Positions 44,565-55,278 are shown, counted from the first letter of the stretch. The stretch: DNA of 64,000 nt from JBBRHQ01 sp963725315 (GCA_963725315.1 CAVRYA010000004.1:372001-436000); one strand, 5' to 3'. Numbers and translations are program-made. Notes: generated from the letters alone by a model not told the origin.

Positions 44565-44597
44565 GTTGTCACATCGCAATAATTGCGTCTGTGCAAC
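44565..44597. promoter_or_regulatory. nested inverted repeats between bioA and marR (operator candidate)
   Basis: A perfect palindrome CGCAAT-A-ATTGCG (44575-44587) sits inside an outer pair GTTGTCACA (44565-44573) and TGTGCAAC (44590-44597). The region is the only AT-rich stretch nearby and lies 11 bp before the marR GTG and about 65 bp before the bioA start. Confidence 0.6.
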
Positions 44598-44607
44598 TAT
44601 TTCTTTC

Positions 44608-45147
44608 GTGCAAGCAACCGCGACCAGCACCGCCGGCAAAAACAAGCAGCCAGGCGCACGGCAGGGAGCCGAGGAGACCGCGCTGCGGCTCGGCGCCTTC
44701 CTCCGCCACGTCTTCACCTTCGACCGCGGCGGCCAGCTTCGGGCGATGGAGGAGAGCGGCCTGACGCTCACCCAGTGCAAGGCCCTGTTCGCCCTCTCGG
44801 GGCCGGCCGGCGGCTCGGAGGAGGAGGCCTGCCCCGGCAAGGAGCTGGCCGAGCAGATCGGGCTCTCGATGGCGGCGATCAGCCGCGCCGTCGACGGCCT
44901 GGTCGAGAGCGGCTACGTCACACGGGTCGAGGACCCCGACGATCGCCGGATCCGGCGGATCGCGATCACCGAGGCCGGGGAGGAGGTGGTCGGCCGCATC
45001 CTCAGCGCCCGCCTCGCGGGGCTTCGGGAGTTCTCCGAGAGCCTCACCGCGGCCGAGCGGCGCAAGCTCGACTCGGCCCTGGAGCTGCTGCTGGATCGCG
45101 AGGAGCTTGCTCTGACCTACCGCAAGCTGAAGGACCTGGAGAGCTGA
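44608..45147 (+). CDS. MarR-family transcriptional regulator
   Basis: The 179-residue protein has the MarR winged-helix core: SGLTLTQCKALFALSG, then KELAEQIGLSMAAISRAVDG, and the wing EDPDDRRIRRIAITEAGEEV. A poly-charged N-terminus precedes it. The GTG at 44608 is preferred to an upstream TTG because that would place the palindromic operator inside the gene. Its TGA overlaps the ATG of the transporter (TGATG), so it most likely controls that gene and itself. Being divergent from bioA across one operator, it may control bioA too (inference). Confidence 0.88.
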   Translation: MQATATSTAGKNKQPGARQGAEETALRLGAFLRHVFTFDRGGQLRAMEESGLTLTQCKALFALSGPAGGSEEEACPGKELAEQIGLSMAAISRAVDGLVESGYVTRVEDPDDRRIRRIAITEAGEEVVGRILSARLAGLREFSESLTAAERRKLDSALELLLDREELALTYRKLKDLES

Positions 45148-46754
45148 TGACCCGTTACCGCCACCTGATCACCGACGACAACCGCAAGTGGTGGACCCTC
45201 GCGGCGATGTGCTTCGCGCTGTTCATGATCATGCTCGACAACACCGTCGTCAACGTCGCCCTGCCCTCGATCCAGCGCGACCTGGGCGCCTCGATATCGG
45301 GGCTGGAGTGGACGATCAACGGCTACACGCTCTCCTTCGCCGTGCTGCTGGCCACCGGCGGGCGGCTCGGGGACATCTTCGGCCGGCGGCGGATGTTCCT
45401 CGCCGGGGTGGTGATCTTCGCCCTCTCCTCGGCGACCGCCGGGTTCGCCGTCGACTCCACCTCGCTGGTGATCAGCCGGGTCGTGCAGGGGGTCGGCGCA
45501 GCGCTGATGATGCCGGCGACCCTCTCGATCATCACCGACGCCTTTCCGGCGCACGAGCGGGGCAAGGCGATGGGCACCTGGGCGGGCGTCTCGGCCCTGG
45601 CGCTGGCGGTGGGTCCGGTGCTCGGCGGCTTCCTCACCGAGCACGTCTCCTGGCGCGCGATCTTCTATCTCAACATCCCGGTCGCGGTCGGGGCGGTCCT
45701 CGCCTCGCTGTTCGCGGTGCGCGAGTCGCGTGACTGGACCGTCGGGCGCCAGGTGGACTACCTCGGCGTCGCCACCCTGACCGCCTCGCTGACCGCGCTG
45801 ATCCTCGCCCTGGTCGAGGGCAACAGCTGGGGCTGGGGCTCGACCGAGATCGTCGCCTTGCTGAGCGGGTTCGTGGTCTTCCTCGGAGCGTTCATCGCCG
45901 TCGAGCTGCGCGTCCCGGCGCCGATGGTCGAGTTCAGGCTGCTCAGCCACCGCAACTTCCTCGGCGCCGTCGTGGTCGCTCTGGTCATCTCCTTCGGGAT
46001 GCTGGGCGTCTTCTTCTTCCTCGCCCTCTACATGCAGAACATCCTCGGCTACAGCCCCCTGGAGGCCGGGGTCCGCTTCCTTCCGTCGACGCTGATGATC
46101 GTCGTCGTCGCCCCGCTCGCCGGCCGGCTCGCCGACCGCTACGGGCCGCGCTGGCTGATCGGCGGCGGGCTGCTGCTGCTGACCGCTTCGCTGCTCAGCT
46201 TCAGCGGGATAGCGACGGACTCCAGCTACCTCGACCTGCTACCGGGCTTCATGCTCCTCGGCGTCGGGATCGCGATGACGATGTCGCCGATGACCAGTGC
46301 GGCGATGAACGCGGTGCCGGTGGAGAAGGCGGGGATCGCCTCCGGCGTGCTCTCGATGTTCCGCATGGTTGGCGGCAGCCTCGGGGTCGCCGTCACCGGC
46401 GCGATCTTCCAGAGCCTCTCTTCGGACCGTCTCGGCACCCTCCTCGCCGGCTCGGGGATCCCCGCCGACCGCCAGGGCACGATTGCCGAGAGTCTCGGCA
46501 GCGGCGCCTCCGGGAAGGCGCTCGCCGGGCTCTCGCCGGCGCAGGCCAGGGAGGCAGGCGCCGCGGCGCAGGACGCCTTCGTCTACGCGCTCAGCCACGC
46601 GATGGCCATCTGCGCCGTCGTCACCCTGCTCGGCGCCATCGTTGCGGTGAGCGCGATCCGCACCAGGCGGGGCTCGGTGGCGCTCGAGGCAGCCGAGGCT
46701 CCGGTCGGCCCGGAAGGCGCCGAGGTCACCGCCCGCGAGGCGATCAGCGCCTGA
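45147..46754 (+). CDS. MFS transporter, DHA2 family (14 membrane segments)
   Basis: The 535-residue protein shows the DHA2 pattern: motif D1 LDNTVVNVALPSIQRDLGAS, motif A GGRLGDIFGRRRMFL, motif C VGPVLGGFLTEHVSWRAIFY, and then further helices to VTLLGAIVAVSAI. It exports drugs or metabolites using the proton gradient. Partner and regulator is the upstream marR gene. The cassette sits inverted between bioA and bioD, so a substrate related to biotin is conceivable but not shown. Its end overlaps the convergent bioD end by 11 bp. Confidence 0.93.
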   Translation: MTRYRHLITDDNRKWWTLAAMCFALFMIMLDNTVVNVALPSIQRDLGASISGLEWTINGYTLSFAVLLATGGRLGDIFGRRRMFLAGVVIFALSSATAGFAVDSTSLVISRVVQGVGAALMMPATLSIITDAFPAHERGKAMGTWAGVSALALAVGPVLGGFLTEHVSWRAIFYLNIPVAVGAVLASLFAVRESRDWTVGRQVDYLGVATLTASLTALILALVEGNSWGWGSTEIVALLSGFVVFLGAFIAVELRVPAPMVEFRLLSHRNFLGAVVVALVISFGMLGVFFFLALYMQNILGYSPLEAGVRFLPSTLMIVVVAPLAGRLADRYGPRWLIGGGLLLLTASLLSFSGIATDSSYLDLLPGFMLLGVGIAMTMSPMTSAAMNAVPVEKAGIASGVLSMFRMVGGSLGVAVTGAIFQSLSSDRLGTLLAGSGIPADRQGTIAESLGSGASGKALAGLSPAQAREAGAAAQDAFVYALSHAMAICAVVTLLGAIVAVSAIRTRRGSVALEAAEAPVGPEGAEVTAREAISA

Positions 46755-47422
46755 GCCGCTTCGCCACCGGCTCCGGGAGCGTCGGCCAGTCCTCGGGCCG
46801 CTCCATCTCGATCTGCTCGAGCACCGCGACCTCGGCGTGGGCCAGGGCCGCGATCGTCTCCCGGTTGGAGTCCTCGATCCTCGCCCGCCGCGACGGCCAC
46901 GGGGTGAGCACGACGCAGCAGACCTCGAGGCCGACCGCGCGTGCGGCCTCCACGGTGAGCAGGGTGTGGTTGATCGTGCCGAGGCCGGGGGCGGAGGCGA
47001 TCACCAGCGGCAGCTCCAGCTCGCGGGCGAAGTCGCGCACGAGATAGCCGGGAGTGAGCGGCACCAGCAGCCCTCCGACGCCCTCGCATACCAGCGTCCC
47101 GGCCACCTCGGCGGCGCTGCCCGCCACCTCGCGCAGCATCGCGGGCTCGATCGTCACTCCGGCGAGCTGCGCCGCGAGGTGGGGCGAGAGCGGCGGCCCG
47201 AAGCGGTATGGGGCGATCTGCTCGAGGCCCTGATCCGAGCCGGCGGCGCGGCGGAGGATCTGGTGGTCGGGCTCGCCGGGTTCCTCGAGGCCGGTGAGCG
47301 CCGGCTTGAACACCGCGACCCCCTCCCCCTCGCGGGCCAGCGCCCGGGCGATCACCGCCGCCACCACGGTCTTGCCGACCCCGGTTCCGGTGCCGGTGAC
47401 GAAGACCCCGCGCAAGGCCGGT

Positions 47423-48658
<1,236 letters not shown>

Positions 48659-49813
48659 CTAGGCGGCCGCTTCCTCCGCGCCGCTCTCCCCGCGCCCTCC
48701 GGGATAGGGCGGCGGCTTGCGCGTCTTGCGGATCACCCGCAGCTGGGTCGAGGGATCCCAGAAGTTGGCCTCCTCCTGATGGTCGATCAGCTCCTCCATC
48801 GGCGTCGCCGGAGTCGGGCCCTCGAGCCAGCCGGCCCGGTTGTCGGGGCGCGGGTTGGCCCCGTTGTCCGGCTGGCGGGCGACGTTCAGCCCCTGCTCGG
48901 CGAACATCGCCCGGTCATCGGCGGGCTCGGCACCGAGGGTGGTGAGGAAGTTGCCCATCATCACCCCGTTCAGCCCGGCCCTGACCGCCAGCGGCTGCAG
49001 CTCGTCGAGGTTCTCGACCCGGCCGCCGCAGAGCCGGAAGAGCGCCCCGGGGATGATCAGCCGGAAGATCGCCACCCACTTGACGACCTCCCAGGGGTCC
49101 ATCAGCGCGCGATCGCCGAACTTCGTCCCGAGGCGCGGGTTGAGCAGGTTGATCGGCACCGAGGTCGGGTTGATCTCCGACAGCTCGAAGGCCATCTCGA
49201 CCCGCTGGCGCTTGCTCTCGCCGAGGTTGAGGATGCCCCCGACGCAGGTCTCCAGCCCCGCCTCCTTGACGGCGCGGATCGTCCTCAGCCGACCCTCGTA
49301 GCGGACCGTGGTGGAGACCTCGGGGTAATGCGAGCGGGCCGACTCGACGTTGTGGTGGACGCGCTGCACCCCCGCCTCGCGCAGCTTTCTCGCCCGCTCC
49401 GGCGACATGTGCCCGATCGAGGCGCAGCGCTTCAGGTTGGTTTGCTCGGAGACCAGCCGCGCTCCCTCGAGGATCTTGGCGAAGTCTCGCTTCGAGAGCC
49501 CCTGGCCCTGGGTGACCATGCAGAAGCGGTGGGCGCCGGCGGCCTCGGCCGCCCTGGCGTGCTCGAGGATCTGCTCGGGCTCCATCATCGCGTGCATCGG
49601 TGTGTCGGCCTCGGCGTAGCGCGACTGGGCGCAGAAGCCGCAGTCCTCGGCGCAGCCGCCGGACTTGGCGTTGACCAGCGAGCACATGTCGGTCGAGTCG
49701 CCGAAATTCTCCCGGCGCACCTCCCAGGCGCGCTCGACAAGATCGGATATCGCGTCGTGATTCTCGAGGGCGCCCAGCTCGAGGGCCTCCTCGAAACTGA
49801 TCAACGGTGGCAT
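48659..49813 (-). CDS. bioB: biotin synthase BioB
   Basis: The 384-residue radical SAM enzyme inserts sulfur into dethiobiotin. The 4Fe-4S cysteines are Cys54, 58 and 61 in SGGCAEDCGFCAQSRY. The 2Fe-2S ligands lie in CASIGHM, CVGGIL and the later LNPRLGTKF region. A C-terminal extension of about 50 residues (NFWDPSTQLRVIRKTRKP) exceeds the E. coli enzyme. The start at ATG 49813, preceded by GGAAGG, is chosen over a longer open frame. It is the first gene of bioB-bioF-bioD. Confidence 0.94.
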   Translation of the reverse strand: MPPLISFEEALELGALENHDAISDLVERAWEVRRENFGDSTDMCSLVNAKSGGCAEDCGFCAQSRYAEADTPMHAMMEPEQILEHARAAEAAGAHRFCMVTQGQGLSKRDFAKILEGARLVSEQTNLKRCASIGHMSPERARKLREAGVQRVHHNVESARSHYPEVSTTVRYEGRLRTIRAVKEAGLETCVGGILNLGESKRQRVEMAFELSEINPTSVPINLLNPRLGTKFGDRALMDPWEVVKWVAIFRLIIPGALFRLCGGRVENLDELQPLAVRAGLNGVMMGNFLTTLGAEPADDRAMFAEQGLNVARQPDNGANPRPDNRAGWLEGPTPATPMEELIDHQEEANFWDPSTQLRVIRKTRKPPPYPGGRGESGAEEAAA

Positions 49814-50047
49814 CAGCCTTCCTTCCCAGGTGGTCTGAAGCGAGGCTAGGCGCCGTCGCGGACGCCTCCAGCAGCGCTCCGGCCCCACCGGCCGACAACG
49901 GCCTCGGGAGCCCGGACCCCGACCGATGCCGTGAGATGCGGCACTTTCAGGCACACACCCAGGTGTGGAACACCCGGGGCCCCTTGTCGCGAGGCCCGCG
50001 GCGGGATTTACTCGCCCCGTCCGCGAGAAGGGACCGAGGGGGGGAAG

Positions 50048-51808
50048 ATGCATAACGAGGGTGCAGCGCGCAGAAGGTCGTCGCATGCTGCCTGGATCGC
50101 GGCGCTCGCCCTGGGAGCCCTCGTGATCGCGCTGGTCTGGACGGGCCCCGGGCCGGCCTCGGCGTCAAACCCCCGCCCGAACGTGATCGTCGTGATGAGC
50201 GACGACCAGACGCTCGACTCGATGCGCTTCATGCCGCAGACCGAGGCCGCCCTGGGAGAGAGGGGCGCGACCTTCACACAGTTCTTCGACAACTACTCGC
50301 TTTGCTGCCCCTCGCGCTCGACCTTCCTCACCGGCCAGTACGCGCACAACCACGGCGTGCTCGGCAACTCGCCTCCGCTGGGCGGCTTCGACAAGCTCGA
50401 CTCGACCAACACCCTCCCGGTCTGGCTTCAGCGCGCCGGCTACTACACCGGGCTGATCGGCAAGTACCTGAACGGCTACGAGGCGCACCGAACCGATGAC
50501 CCGCCGCTGGTGCCGCCCGGCTACAGCGAGTGGCAGGGGACCACGAAGACCTACTCCTACTACAACTGGGAGATGAACGAGAACGGGGTCCTGGTGCCCT
50601 ACGGCGACGATCCCGAGGACTACGACAGCGACGTCTTCACGGCCAAGGCGGTGGACTTCATCGAGCGCCGGGCGCCCGCGGCCCAGCCCTTCTTCCTCTG
50701 GCTCACCTACCTCGCCCCCCACGGAGGCGGGCCCAACCCGAGCCCCAACCCGCCGGCCGACTGCAACAGCACGGCGAAGCCGGCGCCCCGCCACGCCGCC
50801 GCGTTCGACTCCGAGCCCCTGCCGCAGCCGCCCTCCTTCAACGAGGTCGACGTCTCCGACAAGCCGGCGATGATTCGCAGCCAGCCGTTGATGACCCCGG
50901 CGCAGATCTTGGGCGCCCAGCGCGAGTACCGCTGCCGGATCGAGTCGCTGCTGGCGATCGACGACGGGGTAACCCGGCTGGTCGACGCCCTGCGGGCCTC
51001 GGGAGAGCTCGACAACACCCTGATCATCTACACCTCCGACAACGGCTTCTTCGCCGGCGAGCACAGGATCCGCAACGGCAAGGTGAAGCTGTACGAGGAG
51101 TCGATCCACCTGCCGCTGCTGGTCCGCGGCCCGGGCTTCGAGGCCGGCACCAAGGTCGGCGAGATGGCGACCAATGCCGACCTGGCGGCGACCGTCCTCG
51201 AGGCGGCCGGCGCTGGCGCGTCGCGCCTGCTCGACGGCCGCCCGCTTCAGCCCTTCGCCGCCGAGCCGGGCCGCGAGCGCGGACGCGAGCTACTGGTCGA
51301 GACGAGCACCTACCGCGCGATCCGCACCCGCCGCTACCTCTACGCGGAGCACTTCGGATCGGCCAGCGCCGGCGAGACGGAGATGTATGACCTCTTCAAC
51401 GATCACTACGAGCTCCAGAGCCTGCACGCCGATCCCGGCTACGCGGACGCCAGGGCGGCCCTGGCCGAGGGCCTCCGCACCCTGGCGGGGTGCGCAGGGG
51501 CGAGCTGTCGGCGCCTGCCCCAGCTCAGCCTGAAGCTGGTCGCCTCCCGGAAGCAGGGCCGGCGCTGCCTCTCCGCCCCGGTCAAGCTCGGCCCCCAGGG
51601 CGGCGACGCGGGCCTGGTGCGCAAGACGGTGCTCTACGTCAACGGCCGCAGCGCCGGCGCCGACCTGAGCCGGCCGTTCCTGCGCAAGGTCCCCTACGGG
51701 CGCCTGCGGGAGCGCCGGCGCTCGACGGTGCGAATGCGCCTCACCCTGCTCGACGGCCGCCGCCTGACCCGCGACATCCGCCTCCGGGCCTGCCCCGCGC
51801 GCTCGTAA
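50048..51808 (+). CDS. secreted sulfatase (formylglycine-dependent)
   Basis: The 586-residue protein has a signal peptide (IAALALGALVIALVWTGPGPASA) and the type I sulfatase core: metal residues in VIVVMSDDQT, and the formylglycine site CCPSRS where Cys86 is the residue to be converted. LIGKYLNGYE, YTSDNGFFAGEHRI and NGKVKLYEESIHLPLLVRGP follow. It hydrolyses sulfate esters outside the cell once activated by a formylglycine-generating enzyme, which is not in the window. The last ~100 residues form an added basic beta domain. A GGGGGGAAG precedes the ATG. Confidence 0.93.
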   Translation: MHNEGAARRRSSHAAWIAALALGALVIALVWTGPGPASASNPRPNVIVVMSDDQTLDSMRFMPQTEAALGERGATFTQFFDNYSLCCPSRSTFLTGQYAHNHGVLGNSPPLGGFDKLDSTNTLPVWLQRAGYYTGLIGKYLNGYEAHRTDDPPLVPPGYSEWQGTTKTYSYYNWEMNENGVLVPYGDDPEDYDSDVFTAKAVDFIERRAPAAQPFFLWLTYLAPHGGGPNPSPNPPADCNSTAKPAPRHAAAFDSEPLPQPPSFNEVDVSDKPAMIRSQPLMTPAQILGAQREYRCRIESLLAIDDGVTRLVDALRASGELDNTLIIYTSDNGFFAGEHRIRNGKVKLYEESIHLPLLVRGPGFEAGTKVGEMATNADLAATVLEAAGAGASRLLDGRPLQPFAAEPGRERGRELLVETSTYRAIRTRRYLYAEHFGSASAGETEMYDLFNDHYELQSLHADPGYADARAALAEGLRTLAGCAGASCRRLPQLSLKLVASRKQGRRCLSAPVKLGPQGGDAGLVRKTVLYVNGRSAGADLSRPFLRKVPYGRLRERRRSTVRMRLTLLDGRRLTRDIRLRACPARS

Positions 51809-51811
51809 TAT
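51806..51811 (+). promoter_or_regulatory. -10 element (TAATAT)
   Basis: It overlaps the sulfatase TAA and lies 7 nt before the GTG at 51819 of the GH3 gene. Confidence 0.5.
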
Positions 51812-51818
51812 CGGCGCC

Positions 51819-52943
51819 GTGAACCGGATCACCACACGGGGGCGCCTCACCCTCGTCCTGCTCGCCGCCGCGGCGGTCGCCGCCTTCGCCCTCGGGGCCG
51901 CCCTGGCGGCCGAGCGCTCCGCGCTCCGCGAGCGAAGCGCCGCCGAGGCGCTTCCAGCCCCGAAGCTTGCGGGAGAGCGGATAGTGGTCGGCTTCGGCGG
52001 GACCGATGTCCCCGCCTCGCTGAAGCGGATGATCCGCGGGGGCCGGATCGCCGGGGTGATCCTCTTCTCCGACAACCTCCCCAACCGCTCGGCCGGTCGC
52101 CGGCTGATCGCCCGGCTCCAGCACGTCCCCCGCCCGAAGGGTGTCCGCGACCCGTTGCTGGTGATGATCGACCAGGAGGGCGGGCTGGTGAAGCGGATCG
52201 GCGGCGCCCCGAAGGCTTCGGCCGAGGTGATGGGCGCGCGCGGCCCCGACTTCAGCCGCCGCCAGGGCCGTCTCACGGGGCGCAACCTGCGAAACCTGGG
52301 CGTCACCGTCAACCTCGCGCCGGTGCTCGACGTCGCCCGGCCCGGCGGTGACATCGCGGCCACCGATCGCGGCTTCGGCTCCAGCGCCGGGCGGGTCAGG
52401 GCGACCGCGATCCCCTTCGCCAAGGCGATGCAGAAGTGGGGCGTCGCGGCGACGGCCAAGCACTTCCCCGGCCTCGGAGCCGCGCGGCGCAACACCGACT
52501 TCGCCGTCCAGCGCATCCGGCTGTCGAAGCGCAACCTCCGTCGGGTCGACGAGCTGCCCTACCGGCGATTCGTCGCCACACGAGGGGCAATGGTGATGTT
52601 GAGCACGGCGATCTATCCGGCCTACTCGCCCAAGCCGGCCGCCTTCGCCAGGCCGCTGGCGACCCGCGAGCTTCGCGTCCGGCTCGGTTTCCGCGGCGTC
52701 TCGATCAGCGACGCGCTCGGCACCGTCTCGGTCGGCGCCTTCGGCGGCCCCGCCAAGGCGGGCCTCGCCGCCGCCAAGGCGGGCACCGACCTGCTGCTGT
52801 TCACCGACTACCACGCGGGGGCCAGGGCCTACCGGGGGCTGCTTCGCAAGCTTCGCTCCGGCGGTCTCGACCGGGGCCGGTTCGAGCGCTCGGTGCAGCG
52901 CGTCCTCGTCCTTCGGCACCGCCAGGGGCGCGATCTCAACTGA
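51819..52943 (+). CDS. glycoside hydrolase family 3 protein (NagZ-like), divergent catalytic loop
   Basis: The 374-residue exported protein (membrane segment LVLLAAAAVAAFALGAALAA) is a single-domain GH3 barrel: IAGVILFSDNLPNRS, MIDQEGGLVKRIGG, VNLAPVLDVARPGGDIAATD, ATAKHFPGLGAARRNTD and the nucleophile Asp in GVSISDALGTVSV. NagZ removes N-acetylglucosamine from muropeptides. Where typical NagZ has KHFPGHGDTxxDSH with an Asp-His acid/base pair, this one reads Asn-Thr-Asp, so the usual His is absent. It may use another proton donor or be a phosphorylase-like or binding variant. Confidence 0.88.
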   Translation: MNRITTRGRLTLVLLAAAAVAAFALGAALAAERSALRERSAAEALPAPKLAGERIVVGFGGTDVPASLKRMIRGGRIAGVILFSDNLPNRSAGRRLIARLQHVPRPKGVRDPLLVMIDQEGGLVKRIGGAPKASAEVMGARGPDFSRRQGRLTGRNLRNLGVTVNLAPVLDVARPGGDIAATDRGFGSSAGRVRATAIPFAKAMQKWGVAATAKHFPGLGAARRNTDFAVQRIRLSKRNLRRVDELPYRRFVATRGAMVMLSTAIYPAYSPKPAAFARPLATRELRVRLGFRGVSISDALGTVSVGAFGGPAKAGLAAAKAGTDLLLFTDYHAGARAYRGLLRKLRSGGLDRGRFERSVQRVLVLRHRQGRDLN

Positions 52944-52952
52944 GGCGAGGGC

Positions 52953-54926
52953 CTACTCGGCGTCCTGGGGAGCGGGAGGGACCGAGGCATCGCGGCCAAT
53001 GTCGAAGACCCGGACCCGGTCGCGGCCGTCGTCCTTGGCCGCGTACATCGCCAGGTCCGCCTCGGCGATCACCGTCTGCACGTCGAGCCGCGGGTCTCCG
53101 TCGAACAGCGCGACGCCGATGCTTGCGGTCGCCGAGGCGACGCTCCCCGCCTCGGTTCCCTCGCGGATCGCCTTGGTCAGCGACTCGGCCACCAGCCGGG
53201 CCTCGCGCAGGCCGGTGTCCGGGAGGAGGATCGCGAACTCGTCGCCCCCCAGCCGAGCCAGTGAGTCGGATTCGCGCAGGCGATCGTCGAGGATCTCCGC
53301 GATCTGCTTCAGCACCTTGTCACCGGCGAGGTGCCCGTGCGAGTCGTTCACCGACTTGAAGTGGTCGACGTCGATCAGCAGCAGCGCTCCGGGGGTCACC
53401 TGGCGGCGTGAGCGCGCCATCTCGGCCTCGACCTCCTGCTCGAAACGGCGCCGGTTGCCCAGGCCGGTCAGCGAGTCCTGCTGGGCGAGGCGCTCCAGCT
53501 CCTGGTGCAGGCGCTTGCGGTCGCTGATGTCCCGGACCGCAGCCTGGAGCTCGGAGACCTCGCCTCTGGCCGGATCGGTTATCGACCGGGCCGCGGCTTC
53601 GATCCAGACATAGCTTCCGTCCTTGCGTAGGAAGCGGCACTGATAGGTGATCGAGCGGGGTCCCTCCCGCAGACTCGCCAGCTGGCTGCGCGCCGATTCG
53701 AGGTCGTCGGGATGGATGAACTCGAGGCTCGAGCGGCCGACCATCTCCTCGGGCCGGAAGCCGAACAGGGTCAGAGAGGAGGGCGAGACATAGACCAGCT
53801 GCCCCTCGAGGTCGGAGACGCAGATCATGTCGATCGAGTTCTCGGCCAGCACCCGGTAGCGCCGCTCCGTCTGCTGGCGCTCTGCCTCCGCGCGGTCGCG
53901 CTCGCCGATCCGCCGCGCAGCGATCCCGCGGGCGACGCTCTCGTTCCGCCCCCAGAACAGCAGCAGGACGCCGATCAGCGCGCCCAGCAGGATCCCGGCG
54001 ATCGCGATCGCCAGCGGCAGGGCCAGGCTCGGCGTGTCGTGATCGCTCAGCACCAGGATCCAGGTCCGGTCGGCGATCGGCACCGGTGCGGTGGCCGCGT
54101 CGGCGAGCGGCTTGGGGGGCCCGAGCACGATCCGGCTTCCCTCGCGGAGCTGCAGGGTGGTGCCGGTGGCGGCCCCCGTGGCGGCGGCGATCAGGTCGCG
54201 AGCGCGGATCACGCCGACCGCGAAGCCGGCGACGGCGGCCCTGCGCTGCGCCCTGCTCGCCAGCGGGGCGCCGGCGCGATAGACCGGCTGATAGACCTCG
54301 ATCCCCCTGCCGGGCGAGGTGAGCAGCGGGGTCATCCCGGTCACCGACGCCTTGCCGGAGCGACGGGCCCGGCGAAGCGCCGCCAGACGACCCGGGGCCG
54401 AGCCGAGATCCAGCCCGAGCAGCCGCGGCGCGGTTTGCGTCGCTCGGGTGCTCGCCAGGTTGGTCAGCGGGTAGTACTCCGGGCGCGGCAGGACGGGGAG
54501 GGGCTCCCCGCCCCGGCGCTCGAAGATGGGCCGCTTCGCCCGGTGCTCGAAGGAGTCCCTGCGGGAGAACGGAACGACGGCGGCGAAGCCGGTGGCGCTC
54601 AGCAGCCGCTCGCCCAGGAGCGAGCGGGCGATGGCCATGAACTCCTGGCGCGAGTATCCCCCGACGCCGGGCGCGGCCTTCTCGGCGCCCTCGGTCGCGT
54701 AGAAGGCGGCGGCGCTGGCCAGCTGCCCTGCGGAGACCTCGGCCGAGGCCTCCACCTGGTGTGCGGCCCGCACCGCCTCCCCGTTCTGAGTGCGCTCGAA
54801 GTCGTCGCGCTCCTGGGCGTGGACGAGCAGGGCGGCGATCACCGAGGCGACGACGATCGTCCCGACCGCCGCACATCCCAGCCAGATGCGGAAACGAGTA
54901 CCGGACACCGTCAACAAGGATCCCAC
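52953..54926 (-). CDS. CHASE-PAS-GGDEF diguanylate cyclase
   Basis: The 657-residue membrane protein has a first helix (IWLGCAAVGTIVVASVIAAL) and a periplasmic-side CHASE domain (about 95-270, with PRPEYYPLTNLAST and GIEVYQPVYRAGAPLASRAQ). A second helix (ALPLAIAIAGILLGALIGVLLL) leads to a PAS domain (about 365-485) with a PAC-type RFLRKDGSYVWIEAA, and then a GGDEF domain. The active site LGGDEFAIL is intact and the inhibitory RxxD site (RESD) lies just before it. It makes cyclic di-GMP in response to an external ligand. The GTG start follows the GTAGCGTTTC promoter string. Confidence 0.93.
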   Translation of the reverse strand: MGSLLTVSGTRFRIWLGCAAVGTIVVASVIAALLVHAQERDDFERTQNGEAVRAAHQVEASAEVSAGQLASAAAFYATEGAEKAAPGVGGYSRQEFMAIARSLLGERLLSATGFAAVVPFSRRDSFEHRAKRPIFERRGGEPLPVLPRPEYYPLTNLASTRATQTAPRLLGLDLGSAPGRLAALRRARRSGKASVTGMTPLLTSPGRGIEVYQPVYRAGAPLASRAQRRAAVAGFAVGVIRARDLIAAATGAATGTTLQLREGSRIVLGPPKPLADAATAPVPIADRTWILVLSDHDTPSLALPLAIAIAGILLGALIGVLLLFWGRNESVARGIAARRIGERDRAEAERQQTERRYRVLAENSIDMICVSDLEGQLVYVSPSSLTLFGFRPEEMVGRSSLEFIHPDDLESARSQLASLREGPRSITYQCRFLRKDGSYVWIEAAARSITDPARGEVSELQAAVRDISDRKRLHQELERLAQQDSLTGLGNRRRFEQEVEAEMARSRRQVTPGALLLIDVDHFKSVNDSHGHLAGDKVLKQIAEILDDRLRESDSLARLGGDEFAILLPDTGLREARLVAESLTKAIREGTEAGSVASATASIGVALFDGDPRLDVQTVIAEADLAMYAAKDDGRDRVRVFDIGRDASVPPAPQDAE

Positions 54927-54932
54927 GAAATG

Positions 54933-54942
54933 GAAACGCTAC
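54933..54942 (-). promoter_or_regulatory. promoter string GTAGCGTTTC (-10 TAGCGT)
   Basis: On the minus strand the TAGCGT lies 9 nt before the GTG at 54926. The same 10-mer precedes the genes at 31357 and 36027. Confidence 0.55.
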
Positions 54943-55153
54943 GTAGACGGCGCTCGGCAATGCTCGCAGGGTGATCGGGATCGGGAGGCAGGTGCTGGAC
55001 CGGCTTCCGCGGCACACCCGCCGCGGGGGGACCGATCGGGGCGCCAGCAGGGGGGACGAGCCGCGCGAACGTGCGCAGGGCTCGTCCCGGCCCCCGACCG
55101 GGTCCCGGAGCACGCCCCCGGGGCTCGCTTCGCGTTTCCGCTAGTCGACCCCG
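54943..55153. other. intergenic stretch with no gene recognised
   Basis: Between the diguanylate cyclase promoter and the 28-bp repeat I see no coding pattern, tRNA or clear promoter. The frames open here look like shadows without family motifs. Confidence 0.5.
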
Positions 55154-55181
55154 TCAGGCGACCGGGTTGTTCGCCAGCGAC
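55154..55181. repeat. 28-bp direct repeat, left copy (alkA tail relic)
   Basis: It matches 63614-63641 at 26 of 28 positions. On the minus strand it spells SLANNPVA and a stop, exactly the C-terminus of the AlkA-type gene at the right end. No other alkA sequence is present here. Confidence 0.9.
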
Positions 55182-55203
55182 GACCGCCGCTCGTGCCCGA
55201 TGG

Positions 55204-55209
55204 TACGTT
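55204..55209 (+). promoter_or_regulatory. -10 element (TACGTT) upstream of the RHS-protein gene
   Basis: TACGTT would give a leader of about 60 nt containing the duplicated ribosome-binding site. Confidence 0.35.
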
Positions 55210-55244
55210 CGCCTTGGCCCTGCCGTTCCGGGGAATGGATCAGC

Positions 55245-55278
55245 ACTGGGGAGAGCGAATGACTGGGGAGAGCGAATG
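55245..55278 (+). repeat. 17-bp perfect tandem repeat at the RHS start
   Basis: ACTGGGGAGAGCGAATG occurs twice without a gap (55245-55261 and 55262-55278). Each copy carries a ribosome-binding site and an ATG. Confidence 0.95.
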
